DNA from: Dimorphilus gyrociliatus
Lineage: Eukaryota; Annelida; Polychaeta; Dinophilidae
Length of the DNA: 64,000 nt
Direction of reading: 5' to 3'
Assembly (NCBI GenBank): GCA_904063045.1
Contig: CAJFCJ010000015.1
Coordinates: forward strand, 1,361,423 to 1,425,422
The notes below the pieces were generated by a model. It searched no databases. It was not told the DNA's origin and saw only the letters and a list, made by a program, of their open reading frames with translations. The position numbers were made by a program, and so were the translations under genes. This document shows positions 38,738-51,500 of the stretch, one piece after another; position 1 is the stretch's first letter; the number at the start of each line of letters is the position of its first letter.

Positions 38738-39563
38738 TCAACTGCCTTTATTTAAACGCATATGATTTTCTATGATTTGAAATAATTCATGAGGTGAGGG
38801 GATCCTACCAGTCTCCATCTTCGACCAAACGGGCACGTCATTAAAGTAAACTTCGAAAGCTCCACTAGACATTAATTGTCCCTCGATAGCATTGCTTACA
38901 AAGAATAGCATGATTGACGCATAAAATTTATTAGCCGACGCCCAACTCCAAATATTTGGTGTTTCTACACCTAACCATTGGAATGGGTTTTGCCCCGTAA
39001 CGATTAGGCCTATTAGGAGAATTTTTGTGATTGATAGGATCTGAGCGATGAGTGGTCTAGGTTGAGATGGCACGTAATTTTCGCCGTCAACTACTAATGA
39101 TGGATATTTTTGATGAACATGATGTGCGTATTCTTCGAATACGCGTTTGTAGCCTCAGGAATAACTGGAAAATCAATTATTTAATTAATATTTCGAATAG
39201 AAATACATAAAATAAATGGCATGTAAAAAAAATTTAGCAGACATTATTTAATTTAACATATTGATTGACCATAATATATTAAACCCAGATGGAATTACGC
39301 AAAGATAATAAATTAAAAATTGCATTATTCTATTTGCCACTGGATTTATATTCAAGTCTGCAATACAATCGTCCTACTTGCTGAACTAACCAATAGAGAA
39401 AAGTCATCCTAGGACCAGTAAATTTTGATAACTTTGGGACTGGAATATCTTTTTCAACTTTCGACTGAGAATCTACATCCGAGGTAGCGCTGAATTCGCG
39501 CCATGTTACTAATAAAAGTAATAAGATTGACGATACTGAAACGGCCATCGTCAAGTCAGCCAT
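38738..39563 (-). CDS. SELENOT: Selenoprotein T, with in-frame UGA (Sec)
   Basis: ER-membrane thioredoxin-fold oxidoreductase. Minus-strand exons 39563..39391 and 39164..38738, about 199 residues (human 195). The join makes the redox motif Cys-Tyr-Ser-Sec, with Sec encoded by TGA at 39157-39155, followed by GYKRVFEEYAHHVHQKYPS as in the family. Further matches: DGENYVPSQPRP, ILLIGLIVTGQNPF, NAIEGQLMSSGAFEV, NDVPVWSKMETGRIPS. An N-terminal signal/anchor (SVSSILLLLLVTW) and a central hydrophobic stretch fit ER localisation. The real end is TGA TAA at 38740. A standard ORF caller splits this gene in two at the Sec codon. It is head-to-head with the BTB-protein gene. Confidence 0.95.
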
Positions 39564-39764
39564 TTAAGAGGGAGAACAGGTTCCAGATCCCATGCCCGAT
39601 GGAACTCGAACATATATTAATTGGAACACGGTACCAGAGAGTTCACCAGTTTATATAAATCTATTCTACGTTCGAAGAATAGTTTGCAAATGAATTCTCC
39701 CGAGGAAATAATCGCTTCAATTTTTTAATAAATCTCTTTGTAATTGGTAGGATTGGGAATCAGA
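39564..39764. promoter_or_regulatory. Shared bidirectional promoter region, SELENOT (-) and BTBD10-type gene (+)
   Basis: Only 201 bp separate the two divergent start codons, so both promoters and 5' UTRs must lie here. A short inverted repeat CTATTCTACGTTCGAAGAATAG occupies about 39661-39682. No TATA box is obvious. Confidence 0.6.
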
Positions 39765-41031
39765 ATGGAGTCTTCAAAGTAATTTTACGTCAAATCTTTA
39801 TGAACATTGTTTGTTTTACATTAATTTCTAATTTTTTATATCTACTCTCAGACAACAAGACGATAATCCAAAGAGTGATTCAGATGGAGAAAAACCCAGT
39901 GCGAATGGTCATCTGAATGAAAGATCACCGCCATCTGAGAGACATAAGAAACCTTGCCTAGTACAGAAATCCTCATTTGACTGCGGAAGCCAAGAATTGG
40001 TACCGGCTCTGAAAACGGATAAGAAATGCAACGAATTAGAAGAATTATCATCAGAACAGACACATCGAGTAACTGCAGCAGTCAATAATTCGTCAACTAG
40101 AAGAGGTATAACTATTGTCATGGCAAATACTCATTTTTATATAGACCTAGATGATATCGAAAAATATCCAGACACAATGTTAGCAAAAATGTTTGGAGTT
40201 TCCTACAGTCAAAACTTGACCAGACCAAATGAAAGAGGAGAATTTAATATTGATTACGACATATCGCCAATGGCTTGTCGGGCTGTTCTGTCTTTTTATA
40301 AAACAGGTTGTGTTTACATTCCACCTGGAGTTAGCGTACATGAAGTACGAGATGTCGCTGATTTTTTATTAATACCTTTCAATGTTGAAACTGTACGTAG
40401 TCGAAATTTGAGGGATCTCCTTCATGAATTTTCTGATGAGGGTGCTAGAAAGCAGTTTGAGCAGTTTGTTGACGATGAACTAGTCACCCAAATGGTGCTG
40501 AGTGCCGAAAGAGGTGATAGAGAGTGTCATGTTGTGATATTAACTGGAGAAGAAATTATTGACTGGGATGAGGATTATCCGCCTCAAATGGGAGAAGAAT
40601 ATACACAAGTCATAAAATCGGCTCCCATGTACAGATTCTTTAAATATGTAGAAAATCGCGATGTAGCTAAATCAGTGTTGAAAGATAGACGTTTAAAGAA
40701 AGTTCGATTAGGCATTGAAGGATACCCAACGTACAAGGAGAAAGTCAAACGGAGGCCCGACGGAAAATATGATGTTGTCTATAATTATGTTCAGAGACCT
40801 TTCATTCACATGTCTTGGGAAAAAGAAGAAGCTAGATCCCGTCATGTCGATTTTCAGTGTGTGAAATCAAAATCGATAACTAATTTAGCTGATGCAGTTG
40901 CTGAGCCTGAAATTTATCAGCAACCGGCAGTTGCTGCTCCTCCTCAACCTTCCGAACCATATCCTGGCAATTTGCTCATGGCAGCAGGAGGAGAAATTGT
41001 TAACGAACCAGAAGCAGATATCAATGGATAA
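39765..41031 (+). CDS. BTBD10: BTB/POZ protein of the BTBD10/KCTD20 family
   Basis: Exons 39765..39778 (M-E-S-S plus two bases) and 39852..41031; 397 residues, compared with 475 for human BTBD10 and 419 for KCTD20. After a charged, Ser-rich disordered N-terminus comes the divergent BTB domain (YPDTMLAKMFGVSYSQ, LTRPNERGEFNIDYDISPMA, AVLSFYKTG). The family-specific C-terminal part follows: WDEDYPPQMGEEYTQVI, YRFFKYVENRDVAKSVLKD, RLGIEGYPTYKEKVKRRPDG, YNYVQRPFIHMSWEKEEARS and RHVDFQCVKSKSITNLA. BTBD10/KCTD20 act as positive regulators of Akt signalling in vertebrates. The first exon was placed by phase: only the 14-nt exon supplies the two bases that exon 2 needs, with donor CAAA|GTAATT. Confidence 0.92.
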
Positions 41032-41374
41032 ATAGCTTATACATCAAATATGCGTTCATTTACTTATAGTATTATTGCACTCTAGACTGCATGCTGTGCA
41101 CTTTAATTTGTTTTTTTTTTTGGCACAATCTAGATGTATCTTGTACCGTATCAAGTATTTACACTGCTATACTTATGAAAAGTATAGACTGTTTTTTTTC
41201 ATAATTAGTTACTAGAGATGTTTAATTTGAACAATGGTCATATAAAATGTATTTGAATAAACACACTGCATTTTGAAATATTAGAGTTTTTACGTATAGA
41301 AATTCGAGCGCAAAGAGAATAAACTGGTTCCATATTTTGTTAGGTAAAATATTCACTATGATAGAAAATCGAGC
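41032..41374. other. 3' UTR of BTBD10-type gene and spacer to RRP15
   Basis: Contains an AATAAA at 41256-41261, about 225 bp after the stop codon and 114 bp before the next start on the same strand. No other feature is seen. Confidence 0.6.
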
Positions 41375-42337
41375 ATGAGTGCCAAAGTTGTAACAACAGA
41401 TGCACTATCAAGCGACAGCGATATTGGTAAAGTTTGATTTGTTCTCATAAAATATAAGATTTAATTTTTTGCTGCCAGAATCTTTAAATTTGATTACTTC
41501 CCCTGATATATATTAACAATAATCTTATTAATTGTACTAAAAAGGGAGCGATAATACAGACGAATTGCTGTCTGATCAAAAAGATGAAGTTCAGGAGCCA
41601 AAAGAAAAGTCCGGCTTGGCAGATGTTATGTCAAAAATTCTCAGTAAAAACATTCCTGATTCAAAGAAGAGTGTTATACTATCGAAAGCTAGGACAGATA
41701 AGCAGATCTTTAAGGCAAAGTTAAAAAGAAGACAAGATGACACCGATGACAGTGATAGCGATAATGAATATCAAAGGAAGCAAAAAGTATACTTTGTAAA
41801 TTAAGTTATCACGCGCATTATCTAACCTAATTTTATTTTGAAGAAACTTGAATGGAAGAAGATGGCGAGGACAAAACCGAAACCTCTAGATAAAGAAAAG
41901 GAGCGAACTCTGGCAAAAATAGCTACAAGGTTGTAGAGAGAAAAAAGCAAACAGCTTTAAATATCTTTACATGTCTTTACATGTTTTTCTACCTTTCATT
42001 CAGAGGCGTCGTCCAACTATTCAATGCTGTACGGTCACAGCAAAAGCAGACTGAAGAGCGATTAATGAATGCTTCAACGGAAGCAAAAAAAGATCAAGTT
42101 TTAAAAGATACAAAGCGTAAGGGCACTTTTATCGATATGTTAAAGAATGAGAAACCGAACAAAGAGGGTGCTAAAAAATGGAAAGCTTTGAAAGAAGATC
42201 TTTCAATGGAATCTGCTAATATGAAAGACTGGTCGGATGAAAATGGCGAAGAAAGCGATGAAAATGATGAAATAACCGATGAGGATGATAATAGTGATGA
42301 TGGTGACGATAATGAAGAATTAGAGGATGACGAATAG
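41375..42337 (+). CDS. RRP15: RRP15-like ribosomal RNA processing protein
   Basis: Nucleolar factor for large-subunit (60S) ribosome assembly. Exons: 41375..41426, 41545..41786, 41844..41929, 42004..42337; 237 residues (human 282). Conserved blocks: GLADVMSKILSKNIPDSKK, KLEWKKMARTKPKPLDKEKE, KIATRGVVQLFNAV (assembled across the last splice, AG|A), FIDMLK and WKALKEDLSMESANMKDW. The N-terminus is acidic and Ser/Asp-rich, and the C-terminus ends in a long Asp/Glu tail, both typical of nucleolar proteins. Introns are 118, 57 and 74 bp. It starts about 340 bp after the preceding gene on the same strand and ends 116 bp from a convergent gene. Confidence 0.9.
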
Positions 42338-42453
42338 GATAAAAAATAAGAGTAAACTTTTCTCAAGTTTATGTTGAATTATGTAAATATATTCTAATGT
42401 ATATTGTTGTTTTCTTCTCTCTTTTTTTTAAGAATAATAATTATACTTGGGTA

Positions 42454-43455
42454 CTAGTTCAAACTTTGCTGGAGTTTTAAACGTAAAGGAGGAACTAATG
42501 CCCTCCTTTTTGGTTTATTGCAAGATTGTAATTTTCGTAACGTCGGTTCAGATACAGCTTTTTTAATATTTCCAATATACGCAAGATGGCGCATCGATAT
42601 ATTGTCCAAACAAGCATTTAAACTTTTCCTCCTAGAGAAATGATTGTAAATTGGCCTATTGTTGTATAGGAAAATGTCATAATTAAATCTCATATTTATA
42701 GGCCTAAAATAAATATTCTGTTGACCGCCTTCATACATCCTTTCCGCGAATGAACTTTGAATTGTTCTGACCACGAACAAACCACTCAGGCAAATAGATG
42801 ATATTTCTAAAGCCTGATCCAAGTATTGGCTATTACCCAATAGAAATCTAAGGCAGTCGTGCAGGTAACTATTGGCTGGTAACCAAAAAAGCTTATACGA
42901 AATGTAAGGCATTAATAGGCGAAAAGTAACATCTAATATTTCATCGACCATTTCATAGGCCCCGTTCCTTTGGCTACAACATCGTTGAGGTAGTGTTTGA
43001 CATAAGTGCGTCGAAGCGAACAAGAAAACGGCTGAAGCTCCGGGAGGGCATCCGTCATAGGATGTTGTAAGATAGCGACAATATTCCCAAAAGACTGCCC
43101 TTAATTCACCAAAAATACAAGTTAACATTATAATTTACTAATTAAAACATTGTTTTAAAGTTTTTATTGGCTTTTATAAGTTTGATACTCTTAGTTAATT
43201 TATAATTTGAAATAGTTATTAATTTTAAAAATTCAAAAGGAAAACACCCACGGCAATACAACAGATGGCAGTAGCAGTAGAATAAAAAGTGAAACGGTAA
43301 AGAGGGTTGGAACGTAAAGTTGTAAAGAGACCATTGACTAGCGGTAGGTTAATTACAGGGCGTTGGGTAGTGAATAAAGTGCGTATGTTGGCATGCGGGC
43401 CAAGATATTGTGACCGCTGGTCAGTGCGATGGTCAAATTCACGCATGCATAACAT
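42454..43455 (-). CDS. Unrecognised membrane protein, probably two exons
   Basis: I do not recognise this family. The 3' exon (from about 43094 down to 42454) encodes about 213 residues with several hydrophobic stretches (GASAVFLFASTHL, RLLMPYISYKLFWLP, ISSICLSGLFVVRTI), clustered Cys residues (LPQRCCSQR) and a basic tail ending LRLKLQQSLN. An upstream open frame (43455-43248) encodes MLCMREFDHRTDQRSQYLG... and a membrane-like span FTFYSTATAICCIAV. A GTGTTT donor at 43247 joined to the acceptor before 43094 keeps the frame and gives 282 residues. The donor is weak, so the join is uncertain. Alternatively the 3' exon starts alone at the ATG at 43128. Convergent with RRP15. Confidence 0.48.
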
Positions 43456-45540
43456 TCCTTATACGCTTCGTCGCCGCCGTCATTCATTCGACCAGTGGCT
43501 ATCTTTAGATGAACAACATTGAAATCATTTAAGTATTAGTATGGAAAGTAAAGAAAATAAATCTGCCTATCTTTTAATATATTTCATATAAATAAACTAA
43601 AAAAGCGGAAAGGTATGCTTTTCTTTCTTGCCTGTCCAAGGAAAATTTAGTGTGATGTTTTGTGGAAAGATTGAGAGGATAAGAAGATTTTTATACGTTG
43701 TTCTTTTTCGTCTTATAGTTTAGTAAAAAAAGTAAGAAAATGATATTCATTGTAGGTACATAGATGTAAATATTCATTTGTAAACGTGCGCACATATGTA
43801 TACGCTTGCGGATATCCGCCTGGCTCGTTTTACCAGTCCATTCGTCCGATGTCTTTCTCAAATTTCCCAGACGACGGCTACTTCCGGCAAAGCCAAAAAG
43901 GGACGTCGCAATTAGACGCCGAGAAGCTTCGTTGATGTATGCTGGGCGTGCGTCAGCGAAGAGCCAATGGGCATCGGGCTGCGAATGCATAATTAATCCG
44001 GCTATAGTCGCTGGCCTGCCGCATAGCGTCACAAACTCTCGTCGACGCCGTGTGTGAAGGAGGTTGGTTACTTTTATTTTTTACTTTTTTGTATAGAAAA
44101 TTAATTTTTCACATGTAAAACTAGAAAAACTTTTTCTTCTTTATAACATAACATAAAGTCTATTTGGGTGCTTTTAGCTTCTTATAAAGGTACTCATAAG
44201 AGCCGCATGGCGCCGTGCGTGAGGGAAGTTAGCAGATGTAGATATATATACGGGGAATAAGGGCAAGTAGGTGATTTTGAAATGATGCCCTTGCTGGGGG
44301 CACTAACGGTCAACGCTGATTGGTTGGGCAGCGCTTGATTAATGTCCAACGTCGACCGTTCATTGGCTAGGTGGACGTTGGGCAGTACGTTAGGAGCGCC
44401 ACGCCAGCTCGCGACAATTAGGTCAGTAGGGACGACGAATTACAGCGATTCAGGTAAGTCTCGGCCAGCAGTTTTTGACAGGCTGTCGGGCTGCTTGTTG
44501 ACCGTTTTTTAAAAGCTTGCGGCTTTTCTGCCTCTCTCCCTCTATCTTCTCTTTAGTACGGATAGTATAAAAGCTTATTATTCGCATTTGCGCGTATTTT
44601 AGGTATAGATTTATTCTTTTAATTCTGATTTTTCTACTTAATTTTCGTATTATGATTGCGCATCTTTGTTAAGCTGATAAACGCTTCGTTTGTTTACATT
44701 GTTTTATGTATAAATATTAAGTGATAAACAAGTAAAAGTTACATTACTCGATAACATATATAGAAAGTGAGTTTGATAAAGTCAACAGTAGTTTGTTCCT
44801 GTTTTTCATTTGTTGTTGGTTTGTTGGTTTACTTTTTCTTGTAAGTATTTTGCGGACGGAAATCAGTGTATAGCAGGATAAGAAACAAAGGCGATTAGTC
44901 TTTCGGTTTTTGTTCTTTTTAAAACTCCTCCGGCGACGCTTCCCAGTCGTAAAATTAGGTCACCATGGCCGTCTGAAAATAATAATGAACATAAAGAAAA
45001 CTTTTACGCCACCTGGTGATGTAAGACATTGTCATTACTTTTAGAATTTGGCGGAAGAATTTTTGATGGATTTTTTTGGGAACCTTATGTAATTTTATTA
45101 CTAAGACGAACAACGGTGGTCTACAAAAGAAGTTTAAGTTCAAGTAGGATGTACTTATTTACGTAGTAGCTTTATAGAAATGTTGTATGGAAAAGTATAG
45201 GCAAAGCCCATTCTAGGTACTCTATATCGCGCAAAGATAAGGTAAAGGCTAAAATTTTACTTCGAAACCTTACGAATACTTATTTTTTCCCCTTATAAAT
45301 GTATATTTCGAGAGGAAATGAGTTTATTTGTTTAATGAACAAGTGTACAGAGAAAATTTTCTTGCAGATAATCCCGGAACCACTGTGTGGCGCTGTTACG
45401 CAAGCTTACGACGAATTGAATCCGAACGCTATCTGGCGGGAAAAGTGCTTCTTCTTCCGCCATACTTGTTATTGTGCGCTCGCCGGCGCCCGGCAGCAGG
45501 GACGCTTTTCAATGAGAAATTTCAATGATTCCGTTAAGAT
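43456..45540 (+). promoter_or_regulatory. Probable BCL11 promoter and 5' UTR
   Basis: GC content rises at 43800-44460, with CCAAT-type ATTGG elements near 44318-44325 and 44362-44368 and short inverted repeats (GTCCAACGTC/GACGTTGG). A strong donor CAG|GTAAGT at 44454 and an acceptor TTCTTGCAG ending at 45367 suggest a noncoding first exon ending at 44453, a 914-bp intron, and 5' UTR from 45368. Two overlapping opposite-strand ORFs at 43691-44057 look accidental. Stops in frame at 45526 and 45535 precede the coding ATG. Confidence 0.5.
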
Positions 45541-48500
45541 ATGTCTAGGCGAAAACAAGGACGACCTCAACACCGTAGACAACTAGAAGAACGTAAGTAA
45601 TTTATTAATATCTAGTATTTTTTTTCAACTGGGACCATATATATTTAGATTATTTTTTGTAAATATTGCACACAATATATAGACAGTAGGGATAAGTTAA
45701 TTCTGTATCGGTTTGTCGCCAATCGAAACTTTGGTTTCGCGTCGATGATTTACAGACAGTCACGCGATATAGAAAAGGATGTCTAGCTTTATATATGATC
45801 TATATAGAAAATTTAAGGCCTACGAGATATATTCAGTATATTAAAGGGATAGGGAGAAAGATGCCTTTATAAAGAGAAAGAGGAGGATAATGCGTGTATA
45901 TATATATTCGTATATAAAGAAAATGTATCTATGTAGCCTTTTTCAATGTCGTGTGGGAAAAAAAGCGTATAAAAGATAGTAAGATAGAGAGAGCTGTGGT
46001 AAAAAAGAAAGAGAAGAGAGAGAAGGAAAAGCGGCGGCTAGAGACTCGGGTCAGTAAGGTCAGTCCGTAAGAGTATGCTGTTACGTGAATGAGAGAGTGA
46101 GTAATGCAAAGGCGGTAAGGGAACGGGGTGTAATATAAACGAATTAGGCGGGCGACGAAAAGAACGTTTAGTTGGTCAGCGCCGATAATAGCCGTTGATG
46201 GGCATTTGATGAAGCACGTTGGGGCCGTATGTGAAACGAAGCAAATCGCTTCATTAATAACAATTAATTATAGTAGTTTGTATAATGTAGAGACTATATT
46301 TTTTGTTGTGGAGCTCTCTCATTCTCAAAATATAAATATATATCTATATATATATATAAATAATAGTATACAGTCGGTATCTATTTTATATATATATATA
46401 TATAGATATATATATATAGTATAAATTCCTTCTCTCTTTTATGTATGTATATTTGTTGTTATATATGGGTAGGATCGGTTGATAGATTTTCATAAAAAAT
46501 CCACCCCATGAGGTCAATACGGTCAGTTCGGACAAGGAGGTGGCTATTGAAAGGCGGTACTTTGAAATATGTAACCGGTTGACGCCATCTTGCACAACTT
46601 CTTTTGATGTTTTTTTTTTCTTTTTTTTTTGCAATGTGGAATACAACGTTATTCCTCTTTACTCCTATACTTTTATAATTATGCAAACATATAGAATATA
46701 CTCAACAATAATTTTGTAAATATATTCAAGCATTTGAGGCGGTCAGCCTTTGGGCATTTAATTGATTGAATTTTCGGCAAGGGCAGTTTGTTGATTTTGT
46801 TGCGTCATGTGACGTGATCGCCTGGCAACGACCTGTCCAACTCGAGTTGAAGGTCGTCCGGGTCTTGTTTACTCGACCTCGGAGGGTCACAAAGCTCTTG
46901 GCTAATCTTGCCGCCACCGCCAATACCAGCCCTTGCTCGAATATAACGGATGCGTCCTCTTTATACTTTCTTCTTCCGCCCGCCACTTGACCAATTGACC
47001 GCCCACCTGCGTAAAAGATGGGCGGTATTCAACCAGCCATTCGCAATAATATCTCCCCTTTTAAGATCCTTATCATAAATTTTCATTCAATTAAATGACC
47101 AAACAAAATCGATTTACTATCGGTTTTTACTGATGCAGAAAGAGCGAAACTGAATTCAAAAAGAGAAAAAAAAATAAAAACTGTGTTTACACACTACACG
47201 TAAAAGCTGTTACTTGACGTTCGTTGATGATTTGTAGTCTAAATCTGATTATATACGACTGTTGGCCGCATATTTTTCATAGGGCTCGGCGCCAAAACGA
47301 AAAGCTAGTTGACAATGCATCTATTTGTATATCGGCTGTCTTTTTCAAATACGAGATCGCAGGCTGACCGGTGTCCGTATATCATTTATGTTTTTTTTTT
47401 ACGTTGGCCATACATATACATACAATATGACTATTGTATGTAGGGCTATATATTTATATCTTATATATTATATATATATATAACAAATTTAGGTTTAGGG
47501 ACATGAGTGTAGGGGTGGCGGGGGGGTGTTTTAAAAAATATTTCCTTCTTTCGTATTTAGCCTGTAAAGGCTATATATTTATATGTGTGAAAAGAGCATT
47601 TTAACGGTCGACAGAGCTTCTTGTAGCCACGGGGGTTGGTCGGAATTAAATATGGACGAAAGTATAATAAGTTATTAAGATATATATACACCAATGCAAA
47701 AGCCGCGTTGACCGGCCTTTTTTACTCCTTTCCTTTCTTCTTTTTTCCTTTCTTTTCTTCGTTTTTCAACCGTTTTTTGAATTATAGTGTCGTTAAAAAG
47801 GAGGTGTTCGACGAACGCCCGCATTTCGTCGCTTCTTGTTTACCTTTCTAGTTTAATGACGCGTTTGGATTGGGGGTTTCCACTCTACATATTTATTAAG
47901 TAGATATTAGGAATAAAGTAGCAGTAGAATATTTTAAATACGAATAGAATTACATAAATAAGTGAATTTGTCGTTAGAATTCAAATATTTTGTTCTGTTA
48001 ATATAACATATTCGATTCTCGAATGCCTTTTTAGCACCTGCACACCTTATGTACATAATTAAGTACAAATCTATATTATTTGTATATTAGTACAGTCAAT
48101 GTAGAGGCGTCACGCACGCATACAAGAACCGATAGTTTATTGATAAGAGTAACGTTAAAATCACCAATATCAAATGGCTAGTAGTACCGGCAGATTACCC
48201 CTATAACGTTTTTTTAGGCTTCGAGATAGGAATCAGATGAGTATATTCTGTCTTTGAACAAGACGTTTGAAAAACGGATAAAATTTCAATATATGATTGT
48301 CCACTATGCAGCTTCGTTAATCTTTTATGGCCTCGGTCGTTCTCTGTGTACACTACGAACGTAACTAAAGCCGGCTTGTTTCCTGCTCAATAATACTGTA
48401 TGTAATCTCCTATCGAAATATTTCTATAGAGTCGGCTTGACCAAAAATACAATTCTCCCCCCTACCTCTATCTCTCTACCTCTCTGTCGCTCATACAAAC

Positions 48501-51500
48501 GTACTCAAATACAATCATTCAATACACGCCAAATTCTTTCTATATATATATATATATATATATTTGTTTATTTCATTAAGATACAAGCACCTCAACCCCT
48601 AAAACATAGATATTTACATGACGTTTTATATATTTATATAGAATATGTATTGCCTGACATAATTATAACATTCTGTACTATGTATGCTATATCTGTCTGG
48701 AACAATATCTATTGCTTATCAAAAAACGTGCAATGCACGTGATTATAACGATCGATAGACGTTGGAAAAAAAGAGCGCGAAATAATAAGAGATAGATAGA
48801 TAGACAGATAAATATGTGAATTTTATAAATATATACGAAAACATACGTTAGAAGCATAAGAAGAAAAGACAGTATAGAGAGGGAAAATATCGCGTGGAGA
48901 AGCGAAATTGAAATAAATAACTCGTCTATAAACTCGGCATAATTAGTAATTGGAGGAAGCTGGAGAGAGTATATATTAGTGGTGTGAGTAGGTGCAATTC
49001 ATCACGTCGATAGCATCTTGAAAATGGTCATGTTTAGTGAATGAATAAGCTACAATTACCGTGGGAGGCACCTTCTATAGCCTCTGTATAAGGCTTTCTC
49101 GACCGTGTACACTTTTTTTTTTCATAAACCACCTACTCACCTCCCCTCGTCCCTCCTCTCCTCTTCATCAATAACTACCTCAAAATTCTCTCTCCCCCCC
49201 CCACCCAACTCTTGTCTCTCTTTCACTCTACCTTTTTATCACTTATACCCCTCTACCTGTAATACGCGCATCCGTGTGTGCGTGATTGTTATACACCTGA
49301 AATTTGAGAACGTTTACATAAATCAATAATATAGTCAGCGGCGCTATAGTTTTTTTCAGCCTAGAACTAAAGAGGGACATTTAAGGTGTGATTGGTAAAT
49401 ATTAGCATAATGCGTCGCTGAGTGTGGATGAAGCGTTTTGATGTATAACGTCGCTATATAATGCTTTTACTGCCTATAACCGTATACATTATTAACAATA
49501 TATCGCGTGTAAGGAAAAAAGCATGTGAATTCCCGATTAGTTTTATATTCAAGTAATGTGTTTTTACAAAATACTTTTATGCAAAGTATAATATATAATG
49601 TAGATTATATTTATATATGCATATATTAAGAAAAACAAACGAACAAGGGACTCTACAGTGAAGAAGCATTTGCCCGTATCGTATTACTAGCTGCCGCCAT
49701 TGACCACTGAACCTTTGCGTGACCACTCTGACAAGCTCCATATGCGTTAGCTATCGTTTTGACCATTTTTTTATAGACTCCCTGATATATTTATAAAATC
49801 AATAAGATTACATAATCCTGTAGATATTCGATAAGAGAATCCGTATAATCGCTTGCCTAGGCGAATGTAAAGAGTTTTTCCCGCCAAACATTGTCCTTGG
49901 CAAAAAAAAGTGGAGGGAATTAAAAAAAAAAATAACGAACGACAAGTGCCCCATTCTATTAATCACATTTTGTCGACGTTGATTGGTCGTTTTTGACCCC
50001 ACCCCGACCTCAAGCGGACGCCAACGCTACGCAACTGGGTCATGCCTCGACAGTACTTTATTGTAATCGCGCACCGTTCACGCAACTTGAACTCAGAATA
50101 GGAATATTTTTTTATTTCTCTTTCGCTTTGTACGCTCTTTTATATAATATAGGCCTAGACCAGTCTGGTCAGCAGCCAAACGGCCTCAGAAAAAAAAGAG
50201 CAACAAACAACTAATCAAAGCGCGCACAATGCCAACGTAAAAACTCGTTACCGACTTAATAAGCTCAACTATACTGTTGGGTAGCCATTTTCTGTGACGT
50301 CCGACGTCTCTATGGAAACGATGGACAGTAGTGAGTGGCTATTGGTTACTGACCGCTTCGACGTCACTCCTATTCGGTGGACTTTACTCATGCGCATGCT
50401 CGGAGACGCCTACGTACAATTGTTGGGTGTGGTTGAAGGCTTGGACACGTTTCGATGCTGTTGTTGAGTACAATTTGAGGTCTGCTCGCCGCAAGCATGG
50501 GTGGTTCTCAAATTAATTATATACGTATTGTTTTACGTTATATTTATTCTTATAAGGATAATAAAACATAACGAAAATATTCTCCAAGACAAACAGAGCC
50601 TTGCGTAAAAGTAGAGAGTTTGCATAGCTGTAAAAATTATATACAATATTGGAAATCTTACTAGCGTAAATTTCATATTTCAGAATTATATATATATATA
50701 TATATAAAAGCTTGTGCTATAGACAAACAAGGGCGCCTGTTTTTCCACGGCCTGCAAACGTCATCTGCTGCGGGTCATATGTCACATATACGTCATGCAT
50801 CAATGGCCGGCTTGTGTTTGTCCATTGTCTGACAAATATACGCGCCATACTTTATCAAATTTCGCCGCTTTATTTATATATTTCTTGCTCAGCGTCCGCT
50901 TTCCTCCATTATCCTCTCCGTGTAGTGAATGCATAAATTTACATGTAAGGTTCTCTCTACACTCCCCCCCTTATATAACATTTGTATTGTGAAAGAGCTC
51001 GACTCTATATGAATATTTTATACACAAATAACGACGGTCAGAGGTAGCAATTGCATTTATTATTAATAACGTCTAACGTTAATGAGACCGAATGAATAAT
51101 TATCGATTCCTCATCATCATTTACTTTTGTTGTTTTTACTTATTCAATCTGTGCCTTTCTATATTATTTCTTTAATAGATAAGACACTTAAACGCATGAA
51201 TATACTATGTAAATATAAAATATATATACAATGTATTTACACATATATAAATATAAGTATTAACGTATATACACATACTATATACCATATACTGTATATA
51301 TCTATATAGTTTACGGTAATTTACTTGTATTTACAATTAACAATTCGAAATATATAGTTTATATACTTGTATATATCTATATACAAATATAAATATATAA
51401 ACGTAGGTATATAAGATACGCTTATTTATATAAACAAGGCGTCGATAGCTGGAAGCGGATTGCATTTAAAATTTTCATATATACATAATCAAACCATCGG

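Noticed and set aside
39155-39157. In-frame TGA as evidence for a pseudogene
   Set aside because: Position within C-x-x-U, intact flanks and a SECIS candidate show recoding to selenocysteine.
43691-44057. Overlapping ORFs on both strands
   Set aside because: GC-rich promoter DNA with few stops; neither shows conserved sequence or codon bias.
46726-46990. Overlapping ORFs in an intron island
   Set aside because: Again open on both strands because of higher GC; no family resemblance.
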